From the NCBI GenBank assembly GCA_946535435.1, contig CAMNDM010000047.1, positions 1 to 26,102 on the forward strand: 26,102 nucleotides of DNA, given 5' to 3'. Below, in pieces: positions 1 to 8,230 of this stretch (the first letter of the stretch is position 1; every line of letters begins with the position of its first letter). The position numbers and the translations under genes are program-made. The notes beneath the pieces were generated by a model. The model saw only the letters and a list, made by a program, of their open reading frames with translations, did no database searches and was not told the origin of the DNA. The stretch comes from Physcocola sp002396385 (GTDB lineage: Bacteria > Bacteroidota > Bacteroidia > Bacteroidales > Paludibacteraceae).

Positions 1-30
1 CGTGAACAATAGGATAAAGATTTTTTTCAT
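1..30 (-). CDS. 5' end of a secreted protein, cut by the window edge
   Basis: Reading the minus strand from an ATG at 30-28 gives MKKIFILLFT, a lysine-rich start followed by hydrophobic residues. This looks like the first part of a signal peptide. The frame is open to the window edge. A TAnnTTTG-type -7 box lies 26 bases upstream (56-63), which supports a real start. Only ten codons are visible, so the product cannot be named. Its position downstream of the pectin lyase gene, on the same strand, makes a further secreted protein plausible, but a terminator separates the two. Confidence 0.55.
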   Translation of the reverse strand, partial: MKKIFILLFT

Positions 31-55
31 ATTGTGTTTGTGTTCGTTAAACACG

Positions 56-63
56 CAAATTTA
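56..63 (-). promoter_or_regulatory. Candidate -7 promoter box for the truncated gene at 1-30
   Basis: The minus strand reads TAAATTTG, an exact match to the Bacteroidota sigma-70 type -7 consensus TAnnTTTG, 26 bases upstream of the ATG at 30. No convincing TTTG -33 box was seen at the expected spacing. Confidence 0.5.
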
Positions 64-179
64 CAAAATAATGTCGTTTATTTTTATTTAATGGTTGAAA
101 TCACCTTCCTGCTGCCTGGTATTTACAGCTCCCTTTCCTGCTTTTACTTGCCACTTGTAACCAGTCTCCTGTTGCTTGT

Positions 180-414
180 CTGTTATCACCTGTCACTTAA
201 TTAGTCCCGTCGTTGTCCGTCTGTAAGACGGTACCTCCAATGTGGTCACGTCATAGTCGTCACCTGCAATCTGTTACTTGTCATTGGTCCCTTATTTTGT
301 ATCGTTGCCATCCGTCTGGAAGACGGTATCTCCATAACCGGGTATGTTGGAATGGCCCTCCGCCATTTCAACGTGCCCGGATTCCCGCACCACACCGCTG
401 CGTTTGGAAAACGC
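180..414. repeat. Structured intergenic element: two CCGTCTnnnAGACGG hairpins, a long hairpin and a fourth small hairpin
   Basis: Two near-identical units occur 95 bases apart: CCGTCTGTAAGACGG at 217-231 and CCGTCTGGAAGACGG at 312-326. Each is followed by GGTAYCTCCA overlapping its last bases. They are preceded by loosely matching stretches (CTGTTA, TGTCA, GTCCC, CGTTG), so the repeated unit may be about 60-70 bases. Next comes a long hairpin at 338-380: stem 338-355 against 363-380, about 18 pairs including some G-T wobbles, with a 7-base loop. Then follows GCGTTT-GGA-AAACGC at 400-414. A 90-codon plus-strand frame crosses this block, but its protein has no recognisable fold, so I treat the block as non-coding. 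It may be a dispersed repeat or a structured RNA. Confidence 0.5.
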
Positions 415-483
415 TACGTGCCAACCTTGCTATTGCACTAGAGCGTTATAATTTTTTTGTGTCGGTGATGGCTGTGTATTGCT

Positions 484-526
484 AAAAAATAACGGATGCC
501 CCTGTTGTGCGGGGACATCCGTTATT
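484..526 (-). terminator. Rho-independent terminator after the PL11 lyase gene
   Basis: An 11-base perfect stem (488-498 against 516-526) continues into a CCCC/GGGG stem with one bulged A. On the minus strand it is followed by a run of T (484-489). It lies 22 bases past the lyase stop codon. Confidence 0.85.
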
Positions 527-548
527 GCCTTTGGACGAGTTCCTGTAT

Positions 549-3293
549 TTACTTTACAACCAGTCTCGCATAGAAGATTTGGTCTCCTTCCACAATTCTC
601 AGCAAATAGACGCCCGACGACAGGCCTGAGCGTGGAATGAAACATTCGGCTATTCCGTCAGGACCAGCAATTGTTTGTCCGCTGTTGCAGAGGGAACCCT
701 GTGGGTTCAGCACGTACCACTGCACTTTAGCGCCTGGTGTTGTGTTGACATTAGCCACCGTGTGGGTGCTCATCGGATTTGGTGCTACTGCCAAATGCTG
801 AGGGCTGGCACTTTCCAAAACGGCCGATGTTGGGTCTTCAATCGTTATGGTGCCTTGTTTCTCGCAGTTGTTTGCTCCGCCTATGGTTCTTACCGTGTAG
901 GTGTAGTCGCCAGGTTTGTCGTCTGCAACACCAGATATGGTTACGGTACTTGCCGCATTGTCAATGTCGGCGTTAATGCCGTTTGGCAGCCCTTCCACTT
1001 CTACGGTTACGGCATTAATCCATTCATAGTAGAAATCTGCTATGGCTTCGTTTACCCCGATACGCTGGCTGCTGCTGCCAACTCCGTGCTTGACGAGTTC
1101 GGCTTCTCCGCCGAAAGGTACGGTAATAGTGCCGCCCGTATCGGTTACTTCGTTCCCGTCGAGAGCGCCAACCGTTATAAGGCTGTATTGGTACACTCCG
1201 CTCTGGGTAGGCGTACCGCCAATTCTCAGTTGTCCGTTTGCTACCGTCGCCGTTACACCTGGCGGCAGTGTGCCCAACACTTGTACCGAAGTGGCGTTGG
1301 TGAAGTTGTAGACGGTAGTCACCATTTCGCTTCCCACGGCAACCGTCTGGTTGCGCGCTCCGCCTGACCCCCAGCGCCCAATGGTCGCAGGGCCCGCGTT
1401 CTTCAGACTTCTGTAGTATTCGACAGGACTGTAACCCAAATGTGGCGTTTGGTTATAGCCGCAATTCTGCCAGGCTACAGCCATATCGTAAACATGGTCG
1501 TCGCGCAACCATGGCAGTTTGTAGGGACTGTCCATGGTGGTAGAGTAGATGGTCAGGAAGTACTTGCCGTTTAGTGAGGTCCAGAATATCGATTCCTCAC
1601 GCCAGTCACCTAAAATATCGGCTTGTAGGCACGGGTTGTATTTGGTGGCGTTGTTGGTGTTGGCGCCCCATTGCACTTTTTGTCCGTCTACCATTATGTT
1701 GTAGCCGAACGAGTGTAGGCGCGACCAGGTTTTGCCGGCATTGTCCCACTTGTCGACGTGTCCGCGGTCGGCGTATTCCTCCAACAGGTCGCCGTCCCAG
1801 AAAATGCGGTAGTTGATGGAACTTGAAGTGGTACTGCCGGTGTGCCACTTGGCAATCTCTTTCCCCTTGCAGGTGAACAGGTAGTCGTTGCTCCATTCCA
1901 TAGCCTCGGCTCCATCGTAAGTGCTGTCGCAGTCGAGTATCAGGCCTCGGCCGGTGTCTCCTCCTGTTTGGTTTTTGTACATCAGCACCTTGCCTGTTTT
2001 TGCGTCAAGTAGGGCACAGTCGTATTTCGACTCCGGCTCTTCGGTAATCATAAAGTATTCCAACCCTTCGTTGTCGGGGTCGAATTCGCCCAAATGGGTC
2101 ATGTCGCCGTGTCCTAAACCGGTTCTCCAAAGTAGCTTTCCGTCGTGGTCCAAGCAGGCTGCTCCGACAATGATCTCGTCGTATCCGTCGTTGTCAACGT
2201 CTCCGCAGGTTACACTGTGCGCGCCTTCTCCGTAAATGCCTTGACCGCTTTTTTCGGACGAGTGCTTCCATAAATTTGTCAGGTTTTTACCGTCCCAACT
2301 GTAGGCGGCGGCATACGAGTAGGTGTAGATGCCTCGTGTCGTTACCGCACATGGTTTGGCTTTCCCGTCCACAGGAAGGAAGGCGACGCAGCCTTTCATC
2401 CAGTTGCCTCGGTGCCCGTAGGTGTTCCCGTCGGTGTTGGTTGGACGGTCGTCCCAGTCGCTTTGTATGTTGAAATAGGGCCAGTAGTCGATGGTGGCCA
2501 ACTCTTTCCCGTCTTTTCCGCTGAAGCAGGTCAGCCATTCCTTTCCACCGTCGGTAATGACACCGCTGCCATTGATCGACGAGGCGTAGTGGTTGGCTCC
2601 TGCGGCTGCTCCTTTCGACAAGAAGTTGCCCGTCGCGTCTTTCGAGCCTTGGGCGGTTTTGGCAATCAGCTCGCCGTAGCCGTCGCCGTCGAAGTCGTAG
2701 CACAAAAAGGTGAAACGGCAACCGGCCAGTACGTTCGGACCGAAGTTGATGCGCCACAAAAGGGTGCCGTCTAGTTTTATGCAGTCTAGAATAGGTGGGG
2801 CTGTTGGTGTTGCCAATGCGCCTGTGCCGCCTTCCCAGCACATAATGATTTCTTGCTCCCCGTCGCCGTCCATGTCATAAGCCGAGCAGTCGTAGGGCGA
2901 ATAGGTGACCACGTCGCCCGATGGCAGTCTGTAGGTGCCGGGGTGGTTCAGTTTCAGATGGCGGTAGTAGGTGGCGTCGCATTTTACGCCTTCCTGCCGG
3001 TCGATAACAACTCCGTCCTTGTCTAACACTTCTAGCGACAAGGTCGAATTAGCATAGTTCTTGCCGATTCTTACGTTTGTTTTGCTGGTTTCTGTGCTGA
3101 CCAACTGGCCGTCGGCATAGAGCTTGTAGGTAGTGCTTCGGGGGGCGTCGCTGCTTCGCATGCGCCAGCTGACGTATACACCGTTCCCGTCTTGTGTCGC
3201 ATAAAGACCCCTGTTGTCGGCTGCCTCGCAGGTGTGGATGCTGGCGGCTGACAGAATGGCTGATAATGCTATTTGATTAAATCTCAGTCTCAT
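549..3293 (-). CDS. Rhamnogalacturonan lyase (PL11 family) with T9SS sorting domain
   Basis: A secreted polysaccharide lyase predicted to cleave the rhamnogalacturonan I backbone of pectin by beta-elimination. The ATG at 3293 starts a basic and hydrophobic signal peptide ending near THTCEA-type residues (about 24). The frame could extend three codons to a TTG, which is less likely. An Fn3-like N-terminal domain (about 28-105) precedes a large beta-propeller (about 110-620). The propeller carries calcium-loop motifs such as YDMDGDGEQE, YDFDGDGYGE and GDVDNDGYDE, typical of YesW/YesX enzymes. Two Ig-like segments follow (about 640-820). The last 80 residues (from LAVAPNPMS to YARLVVK) match a type A T9SS C-terminal sorting domain, implying outer-membrane export and surface anchoring. 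Length 914 residues. Whether it acts endo or exo cannot be told. It sits near the hybrid regulator at 4204-8172, but no SusC/D genes are visible. Confidence 0.9.
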   Translation of the reverse strand: MRLRFNQIALSAILSAASIHTCEAADNRGLYATQDGNGVYVSWRMRSSDAPRSTTYKLYADGQLVSTETSKTNVRIGKNYANSTLSLEVLDKDGVVIDRQEGVKCDATYYRHLKLNHPGTYRLPSGDVVTYSPYDCSAYDMDGDGEQEIIMCWEGGTGALATPTAPPILDCIKLDGTLLWRINFGPNVLAGCRFTFLCYDFDGDGYGELIAKTAQGSKDATGNFLSKGAAAGANHYASSINGSGVITDGGKEWLTCFSGKDGKELATIDYWPYFNIQSDWDDRPTNTDGNTYGHRGNWMKGCVAFLPVDGKAKPCAVTTRGIYTYSYAAAYSWDGKNLTNLWKHSSEKSGQGIYGEGAHSVTCGDVDNDGYDEIIVGAACLDHDGKLLWRTGLGHGDMTHLGEFDPDNEGLEYFMITEEPESKYDCALLDAKTGKVLMYKNQTGGDTGRGLILDCDSTYDGAEAMEWSNDYLFTCKGKEIAKWHTGSTTSSSINYRIFWDGDLLEEYADRGHVDKWDNAGKTWSRLHSFGYNIMVDGQKVQWGANTNNATKYNPCLQADILGDWREESIFWTSLNGKYFLTIYSTTMDSPYKLPWLRDDHVYDMAVAWQNCGYNQTPHLGYSPVEYYRSLKNAGPATIGRWGSGGARNQTVAVGSEMVTTVYNFTNATSVQVLGTLPPGVTATVANGQLRIGGTPTQSGVYQYSLITVGALDGNEVTDTGGTITVPFGGEAELVKHGVGSSSQRIGVNEAIADFYYEWINAVTVEVEGLPNGINADIDNAASTVTISGVADDKPGDYTYTVRTIGGANNCEKQGTITIEDPTSAVLESASPQHLAVAPNPMSTHTVANVNTTPGAKVQWYVLNPQGSLCNSGQTIAGPDGIAECFIPRSGLSSGVYLLRIVEGDQIFYARLVVK

Positions 3294-3369
3294 AATCTTC
3301 AAACATTAATTCTATGTAGTTAGTTGCTTTTTCTAAAATCTATTCTCTTGAATGCTTCCAAGATTCTCA

Positions 3370-3377
3370 CAAATATA
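3370..3377 (-). promoter_or_regulatory. Candidate -7 promoter box for the PL11 lyase gene
   Basis: The minus strand reads TATATTTG, an exact TAnnTTTG match about 77 bases upstream of the lyase ATG. No clear -33 box is present. A regulator-dependent promoter would fit, but that is inference. Confidence 0.4.
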
Positions 3378-3589
3378 GCATTTATAGTTGATTAAATGGA
3401 ATTCCAGCACGAAAATGTTCTTTTGTGGAATAGAAATGAGGTGCTTGTAGATGGATTTTCCGCAATGTCGCCGCTGACGTGTGTATTATGATTCCCCAAA
3501 CCCTCCCTTCCTGTTTTCTGGTCAGCCAGTTGGTCGTGAAATGTGCGAGGTGCAACTTGCTACATAATGCTATGCTGGGCAATTACATG
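3378..3589. other. Intergenic stretch with no recognised feature
   Basis: Between the lyase -7 box and the terminator-like hairpin at 3590-3613 I see no credible gene or RNA. Short open frames here lack a recognisable product. Operator sites for the adjacent AraC-type hybrid regulator could lie in this stretch, but no clear direct repeat was found. Confidence 0.4.
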
Positions 3590-3613
3590 AAAAAAAAAGA
3601 GACTCGAACTCTT
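3590..3613 (-). terminator. Terminator-like hairpin after the DIP1984-family gene (also tRNA T-arm-like)
   Basis: On the minus strand AAGAG-TTCGAGT-CTCTT forms a 5-pair stem with a 7-base loop, followed directly by a run of T. This suits a rho-independent terminator about 80 bases after the stop of the gene at 3695-4159. The loop TTCGAGT also matches the tRNA T-loop pattern; no complete tRNA could be folded. Confidence 0.5.
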
Positions 3614-3694
3614 CTGCTTACCCCTTTCACAGCACCATCGGTGTTTTGGCTCGCCCCCGAAGTCAGGATGCCTTTTTTATGTCGCTGTGCGCGC

Positions 3695-4159
3695 TTACAG
3701 CAAATCGGTGCTGTAGTTGGCGCTCTGTATCTTCATGTCCAGTTCGCGCAACTCTTGCGAGTAGTTGTCCAGTTCTTTACGGCTGGCCTTTATGTCGATG
3801 GTTATCACATATTTGATTTCGTTTCGGCTGTAGCGGTCGAAGAGTTCTGACGCGTGGTTGACTATTTCGCGCTTGGCCTCTATACATTTGGTCAGCACCT
3901 CTTTCCTGGCCATCAGTTCGGTCAGGCTTTTGCCTTCTACCTGGGTCTGGGTGTTGGTGATGTTGATGTGGTAGATGAGCCACTCCAGGCGTTTTAGGCA
4001 GCGGTCCATCTCTTCTGCCAGCTCTTTGGGGTCTTCCAGCGGGGCATCTCCTTCCTGCACTTTCACGTTGTTCTTAATGCGGTCTTTCAACTGCTCGATG
4101 CGTTTTTGCAGGTCTTTCCGCTGGCTGAGGGCCTCGGCTAACTTTATTTTTTCGCTCAT
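3695..4159 (-). CDS. DIP1984 family (septicolysin-like) coiled-coil protein
   Basis: A 154-residue cytoplasmic protein without signal peptide, almost entirely helical. Recognised by the family pattern: KLAEAL near the start, RKDLQKRIEQLKDRIKNN, then a VQEGDAP-type loop (about residues 38-43). Further on come RLEWLIYHINITNTQT, a DRYSRNEIKYV motif (about 108-118) and a final RELDMKIQSANYSTDLL. Family members are small coiled-coil proteins of unknown function; some carry the old name septicolysin, with no good evidence of lytic activity. It starts 44 bases after the stop of the hybrid regulator on the same strand, so it is probably on the same transcript. The length is normal for the family. The role at this locus is unknown. 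Confidence 0.85.
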   Translation of the reverse strand: MSEKIKLAEALSQRKDLQKRIEQLKDRIKNNVKVQEGDAPLEDPKELAEEMDRCLKRLEWLIYHINITNTQTQVEGKSLTELMARKEVLTKCIEAKREIVNHASELFDRYSRNEIKYVITIDIKASRKELDNYSQELRELDMKIQSANYSTDLL

Positions 4160-4203
4160 AGTGTTATTTGTTTTGTTTTTTTGGAAAAGGAGTTTCTTTT
4201 GGC

Positions 4204-7200
4204 TTATTCGTTTGTTTCTGAAGGTGAGTGCCCGAAAAACTCCTTATACTTTTTCGAAAAATACGACGGGTCGCTGAAACCTACATTGTAGGCAATGTCG
4301 CTGATTTGTGTCTCCTCGCCTTTTTCCTTCAGCATCAGTCTTGCCTTGTTAAGGCGGAATTCGGTCAGCAGATCTATGGCGGTCTTCCCTAGAAGGCTTT
4401 TCAGTTTGCGCCCGAGGGTCGATTGGCTGACGGCCATCTCTTTTGCCAATATGTCTACATTCAGCGTGTTGTTGCTGTAGTTGGCTTCGAGCACGTTGAC
4501 AAACTTCTCGACGAACGGGTTGATCCGCTTTTCTCCAACAGCCTCCTGTTCCTCCTGGGTTGGAGTTGGGTGCTCCATCTTTTCGGTCAGCAATTTTTGT
4601 TGTATTTGCTGGCGTAGGATCAGAATGTTGTTCAGTTTCAACAGCAGTTCCTCGCTTCTGAACGGCTTTGTTATATAGTCGACTGCTCCGCTCAACAAGC
4701 CTGCCAGGCGGTCGTTGTCTTCCGTCTTGGCCGATACGAAAAGGAACGGTATCTGTTGGTTCTTCCTTTTCACCTCCCTGCAGAACGCTATGCCGTTCAT
4801 GCCGGGCATCTCCACATCGCTGACGATGATGTCGACGGCGCAGCGTTCTAAAAGGTCGATGGCTTCTTTCCCGCTGTTGGCGGTAACGACCTGCATGTAG
4901 GGCTGCAGTATGTCGGCAATGTTTTGGCAGATGAGGTCGTCGTCGTCTACCACCAGAACCGTGTTGCCTTGCAGTATTTCGTTGTTGATGCTCAGGCTGG
5001 TGCTGTCTACAGTGTGCCCGGCAGGCTCGCTGACGGCTGTTTTCCCTTTAGGCAGATATAGCGTGATGGTTGTGCCCCTGCCTTGCTGGCTTTCCAACTC
5101 TATGTGTCCCTTGTTGCGTGTCGCATAGTCGTGGCACAGAATAAGCCCCAAACCGGTTCCTTTCTCGTTCTCGGTCCCGTTGGTCGAGGTCAGGTGGTGG
5201 TGCTCGTTGAACTGTGCCACCTGCTCCTTGGTCATTCCCACGCCTTCGTCTGTAATTTGGAAAACACATTCGTTGTTTTGCTCCCATCCCTTCAAGGTAA
5301 TGGTGCTTCCGCGGTTGCTGAACTTTATGGCGTTCGAAATCAGGTTCCTGATAATGGTGCTGGTCATTCGCTCGTCGCTTGTGCAACAATGTTTGTAGTT
5401 GAACCTGGTGGCTATGTGCAGGTCTTTGCTGTTGCTGCGTGGCTGTTGCAGTTTGCACATGTTCTCTGCCAGTTGCCGCAAGTCTACTTCTGTGGGTTGG
5501 TAGTCCATGTCGTTGTCTTTCGAGCGTGCCCATTCCACCAGGCTTTGCAGTACGTTTTGCAGCATGTTGGCCGAACTGTAGGTCTTCTCAATAAGGGGTT
5601 GGCCGTTATCGCCCTTTCCGCTGTAGTTGTTCAGCCAGTTCTCTAATGCCCCCACAATGCCGAACATCGGCGACTTCAGGTCGTGGGCGATAACCGAAAT
5701 GAGCCGGTCTTTCTCTATCACCAGTTTGCGCAAGGTCTGTGTCTGCTCGTCAACCTTGGCTTTCAGTGTCTTACGCTGTTCGGTGAGTAGACGGACACGC
5801 CGGTGGTAGACCACATAGGCAGTCCCTAGCAACAGTCCGGCGAAGAGCAGCCTGAACCACCAGGTCGCCCACCATGGAGGCAGAACCCTGATGGGGAGGC
5901 TGATTATTTTCGCATTTTGTTCTTCTCCTATTTTCTCTGCTTTCACTTCCAATACGTAGTTGCCGCTTGGCAGGTAGTTGAAGTTGATGGTGTTGTCGGT
6001 CGGGAGTAAGGTCCATTCGTTGTTCAGTCCTTTCAAACGGTAACTGACCTCCGACTTCCCGAAGAAACGGTGGTCGACCAGGTCTATGCCGATGCTGGCG
6101 TCCGTCCTGTCGTAGTTCAGGGTCAGGCGTTCCAACGTGTTGAGCGGACCTTGGACCAGTTCCCCGTTCCCGGGGGTTATTTTCTGTTTGTTGATGTATA
6201 GGCTCGAAAAGCCGAAATAGCCCAAACTGTCGGTGCTGAATGCCTTGTCCGGATCTAATTGGTAGAAACCGCCGTTTGTGCCGAAATAGATGGTTCCATT
6301 GCTGGCCACGTATCCCGACCTTATGTAGAAGTAGCATTCCGACAAGCCGGTGTGGTCGGCTGGTATCGCATGGAAGGTCTTGCGCCTGGTGTCGATGGCG
6401 GCTATACCCATTTTGCCGGCTGTCCAAAGAATTCCTTTTTGGTCTATGAGTATGGTTTGGAAACTTTTGCGTGGCACGTAGTCCAGTGTGTCGGCTTTTC
6501 CGCCTGAGGCTGGGTAGCGCAGTATGCCGTAGTTGGTGGCAAGGTAGAAGTTGCCCTCTTGGTCACACACGCCGTCGTTAAGGGTGAGCGGATTGTGGCT
6601 GTGGACGTACGCCAGGTCGGGAACAAGGGCTTTTTTCTGTCCTCCTTCCATACGCCAAAGGCTGTTGGTGGTTATAATCCAGCGTACTCCGTTTTTCCCT
6701 TCCTTTACACTGATTATCCACCGGTTCGGCCAGTGGCTCAGCGAATCGTAGCCTAATTCTATCCGTTCCCATTGTCCGCTCGGACTTCTGCGGTAGAGGT
6801 CGTCGTTTCCGGGGCAGGCCCACACGTCGCCGTCGCTGGTCGCGTCTATTCCAAACAGGGTGTTGCTGGTGTTGCTGAGACCGCTTGGAATGGTGCGGGT
6901 TCCCCTCATGGAAGAAGGCTCTATTTGAAGGATGCCTCCTCCCCAAGTACTGGCGTATACCTCTCCCTTGGCCGATTTGCACAAGTGGGTGATGTTGTTG
7001 AATACTTGTGGATGGTGGGAGAACGTGCCGTCTCGGTATAAACGGTAGAGGCCGCAACCGTCTGTCGATACCAATATGTTCCCTGTGTTGTCTTCCAGAA
7101 ACGACGAACATACGGTTTTCGGAAAACCATACTCTGACGAGTATCTCAACTGGTTGTTTTTGTAGGGATTGATGTGCCAGATGCCGGAATTCTGGGTTCC

Positions 7201-8172
7201 GAACCAAACGCCTCCGTCTTTGTCTTCTGTCAGCGAGTAGATTTTCTGTATGTCTGTCGCATCGTTCTCTATGGGCAGAAGGTGGACGTAGTGGGCGTTG
7301 TTGGTGAGAGCGTCGTCGGTATACCACAGCCCGTCGCCGTCGGTCGCAAACCAGATGCGCCCGTTTTTGTCGGTCACCATCGTGTAGATGTCTTTGAAAG
7401 GCAGTTTTATAGGCTCGGGTTCGTTTACTTGTTCCGAACTGCCGTCGAATATCCACAACTCGTCTGTCTGTAGCGATACCGCAAACTTGTTGCCGTTTAG
7501 GGGCATAAAGCTGGTGCGGTAGCCACACTGGTCTTTGCTGACGTTGAATTGTCTGATGAACGTACCCTTTTCGCTGTAGACTGCCAACTCGTTTACCGAG
7601 GCCAGCCAGTAGCGGTTTCGCCCGTCTTGGTATACGTCTTCTATTATTCCCGTTTTCAGTTGGGGGAGCGGGTCGAACAGCGGCACAAATTTTCCTTTGT
7701 GTTTGTCTTGCCTGTAAAAGCCGCAGTTGGCGAACAGGTAACGGTCGCCTTTCTTGCTGGTGTAGGCTCCCTTTACCATGTGGTAGTTGTTGGCCTCCAT
7801 TTCCTGGGGCATTATGTCCACAAAGGTGTCTTGCGCTATGTGGTAGTCCATCACGAATCCGTTATAGCCCCCAATGGTCAGTTTGTTGTCGCCGTCGTAC
7901 TTGACGAAGTAGAGGTCGTTCCGCCACAGGTTTTTGTAGCTGTTGTTGTCGTAGAGTTTGAAGTTCTTCCCGTCAAAACGCTGTAATCCGAAGTCGGTGC
8001 CTATCCACAAAAAGCCGTTCTTGTCTTGTTGGAGTGCAAAAACGCGGTCCGATATCAGACCATCGCTGGTCTTATAGTGGTTGAAGCGGACTTTCTTGGT
8101 GCTGGTGGTGGCGGCTGTGGCGCCAAGGCATAGGGCTAATGAAATTATTTCTAGTATGATCCTTTTATACAT
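4204..8172 (-). CDS. Hybrid two-component system sensor/response regulator (propeller-YYY-HK-REC-AraC)
   Basis: A 1322-residue inner-membrane one-protein signalling system. In Bacteroidota, members usually sense a glycan fragment in the periplasm and activate nearby glycan-use genes. Order from the chosen start: signal peptide (about 1-22); two Reg_prop beta-propellers with GxLWIGT-like blades (about 30-660); Y_Y_Y domain (about 675-765); TM helix (about 774-790); HisKA with VIAHDLKSP, His830; HATPase_c with N box RNLISNAIKFS, DEGVGM and GTGLGL (about 935-1045). Then a receiver (VLVVDDDD, SDVEMPG with Asp1119, TKPF) and a C-terminal AraC HTH_18 (about 1220-1315). The frame extends upstream to an ATG at 8229. 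I chose 8172 because it begins the signal peptide MYKRIILEI and because a TTTG-N19-TACATTTG promoter lies at 8200-8230. The neighbouring lyase suggests a pectin-derived ligand (inference). Confidence 0.95.
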   Translation of the reverse strand: MYKRIILEIISLALCLGATAATTSTKKVRFNHYKTSDGLISDRVFALQQDKNGFLWIGTDFGLQRFDGKNFKLYDNNSYKNLWRNDLYFVKYDGDNKLTIGGYNGFVMDYHIAQDTFVDIMPQEMEANNYHMVKGAYTSKKGDRYLFANCGFYRQDKHKGKFVPLFDPLPQLKTGIIEDVYQDGRNRYWLASVNELAVYSEKGTFIRQFNVSKDQCGYRTSFMPLNGNKFAVSLQTDELWIFDGSSEQVNEPEPIKLPFKDIYTMVTDKNGRIWFATDGDGLWYTDDALTNNAHYVHLLPIENDATDIQKIYSLTEDKDGGVWFGTQNSGIWHINPYKNNQLRYSSEYGFPKTVCSSFLEDNTGNILVSTDGCGLYRLYRDGTFSHHPQVFNNITHLCKSAKGEVYASTWGGGILQIEPSSMRGTRTIPSGLSNTSNTLFGIDATSDGDVWACPGNDDLYRRSPSGQWERIELGYDSLSHWPNRWIISVKEGKNGVRWIITTNSLWRMEGGQKKALVPDLAYVHSHNPLTLNDGVCDQEGNFYLATNYGILRYPASGGKADTLDYVPRKSFQTILIDQKGILWTAGKMGIAAIDTRRKTFHAIPADHTGLSECYFYIRSGYVASNGTIYFGTNGGFYQLDPDKAFSTDSLGYFGFSSLYINKQKITPGNGELVQGPLNTLERLTLNYDRTDASIGIDLVDHRFFGKSEVSYRLKGLNNEWTLLPTDNTINFNYLPSGNYVLEVKAEKIGEEQNAKIISLPIRVLPPWWATWWFRLLFAGLLLGTAYVVYHRRVRLLTEQRKTLKAKVDEQTQTLRKLVIEKDRLISVIAHDLKSPMFGIVGALENWLNNYSGKGDNGQPLIEKTYSSANMLQNVLQSLVEWARSKDNDMDYQPTEVDLRQLAENMCKLQQPRSNSKDLHIATRFNYKHCCTSDERMTSTIIRNLISNAIKFSNRGSTITLKGWEQNNECVFQITDEGVGMTKEQVAQFNEHHHLTSTNGTENEKGTGLGLILCHDYATRNKGHIELESQQGRGTTITLYLPKGKTAVSEPAGHTVDSTSLSINNEILQGNTVLVVDDDDLICQNIADILQPYMQVVTANSGKEAIDLLERCAVDIIVSDVEMPGMNGIAFCREVKRKNQQIPFLFVSAKTEDNDRLAGLLSGAVDYITKPFRSEELLLKLNNILILRQQIQQKLLTEKMEHPTPTQEEQEAVGEKRINPFVEKFVNVLEANYSNNTLNVDILAKEMAVSQSTLGRKLKSLLGKTAIDLLTEFRLNKARLMLKEKGEETQISDIAYNVGFSDPSYFSKKYKEFFGHSPSETNE

Positions 8173-8199
8173 CGCGTGTTTTCCATTCTTATCGGTATA

Positions 8200-8230
8200 C
8201 AAATGTAAAAGATAATGGCTGATTTTCAAA
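8200..8230 (-). promoter_or_regulatory. Promoter of the hybrid two-component gene
   Basis: The minus strand carries TTTG (8230-8227), 19 bases, then TACATTTG (8207-8200): an exact -33/-7 pair of the Bacteroidota type. It lies 28 bases upstream of the ATG at 8172 and argues against the upstream in-frame ATG at 8229. Confidence 0.75.

Noticed and set aside
213..485. A 90-codon plus-strand frame in the first intergenic region
   Set aside because: It runs across the hairpin-rich repeat element and its residues (many R, C, H, P and W) look like translated structured DNA. No ribosome-binding or promoter context fits it.
3382..3582. A 66-codon minus-strand frame between the lyase and DIP1984-family genes
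   Set aside because: No recognisable domain, no start context, and it overlaps the lyase promoter region.
8173..8229. Extending the hybrid regulator to the upstream ATG at 8229
   Set aside because: The extension places polar residues before the signal peptide and would put the start codon upstream of an exact TTTG-N19-TACATTTG promoter.
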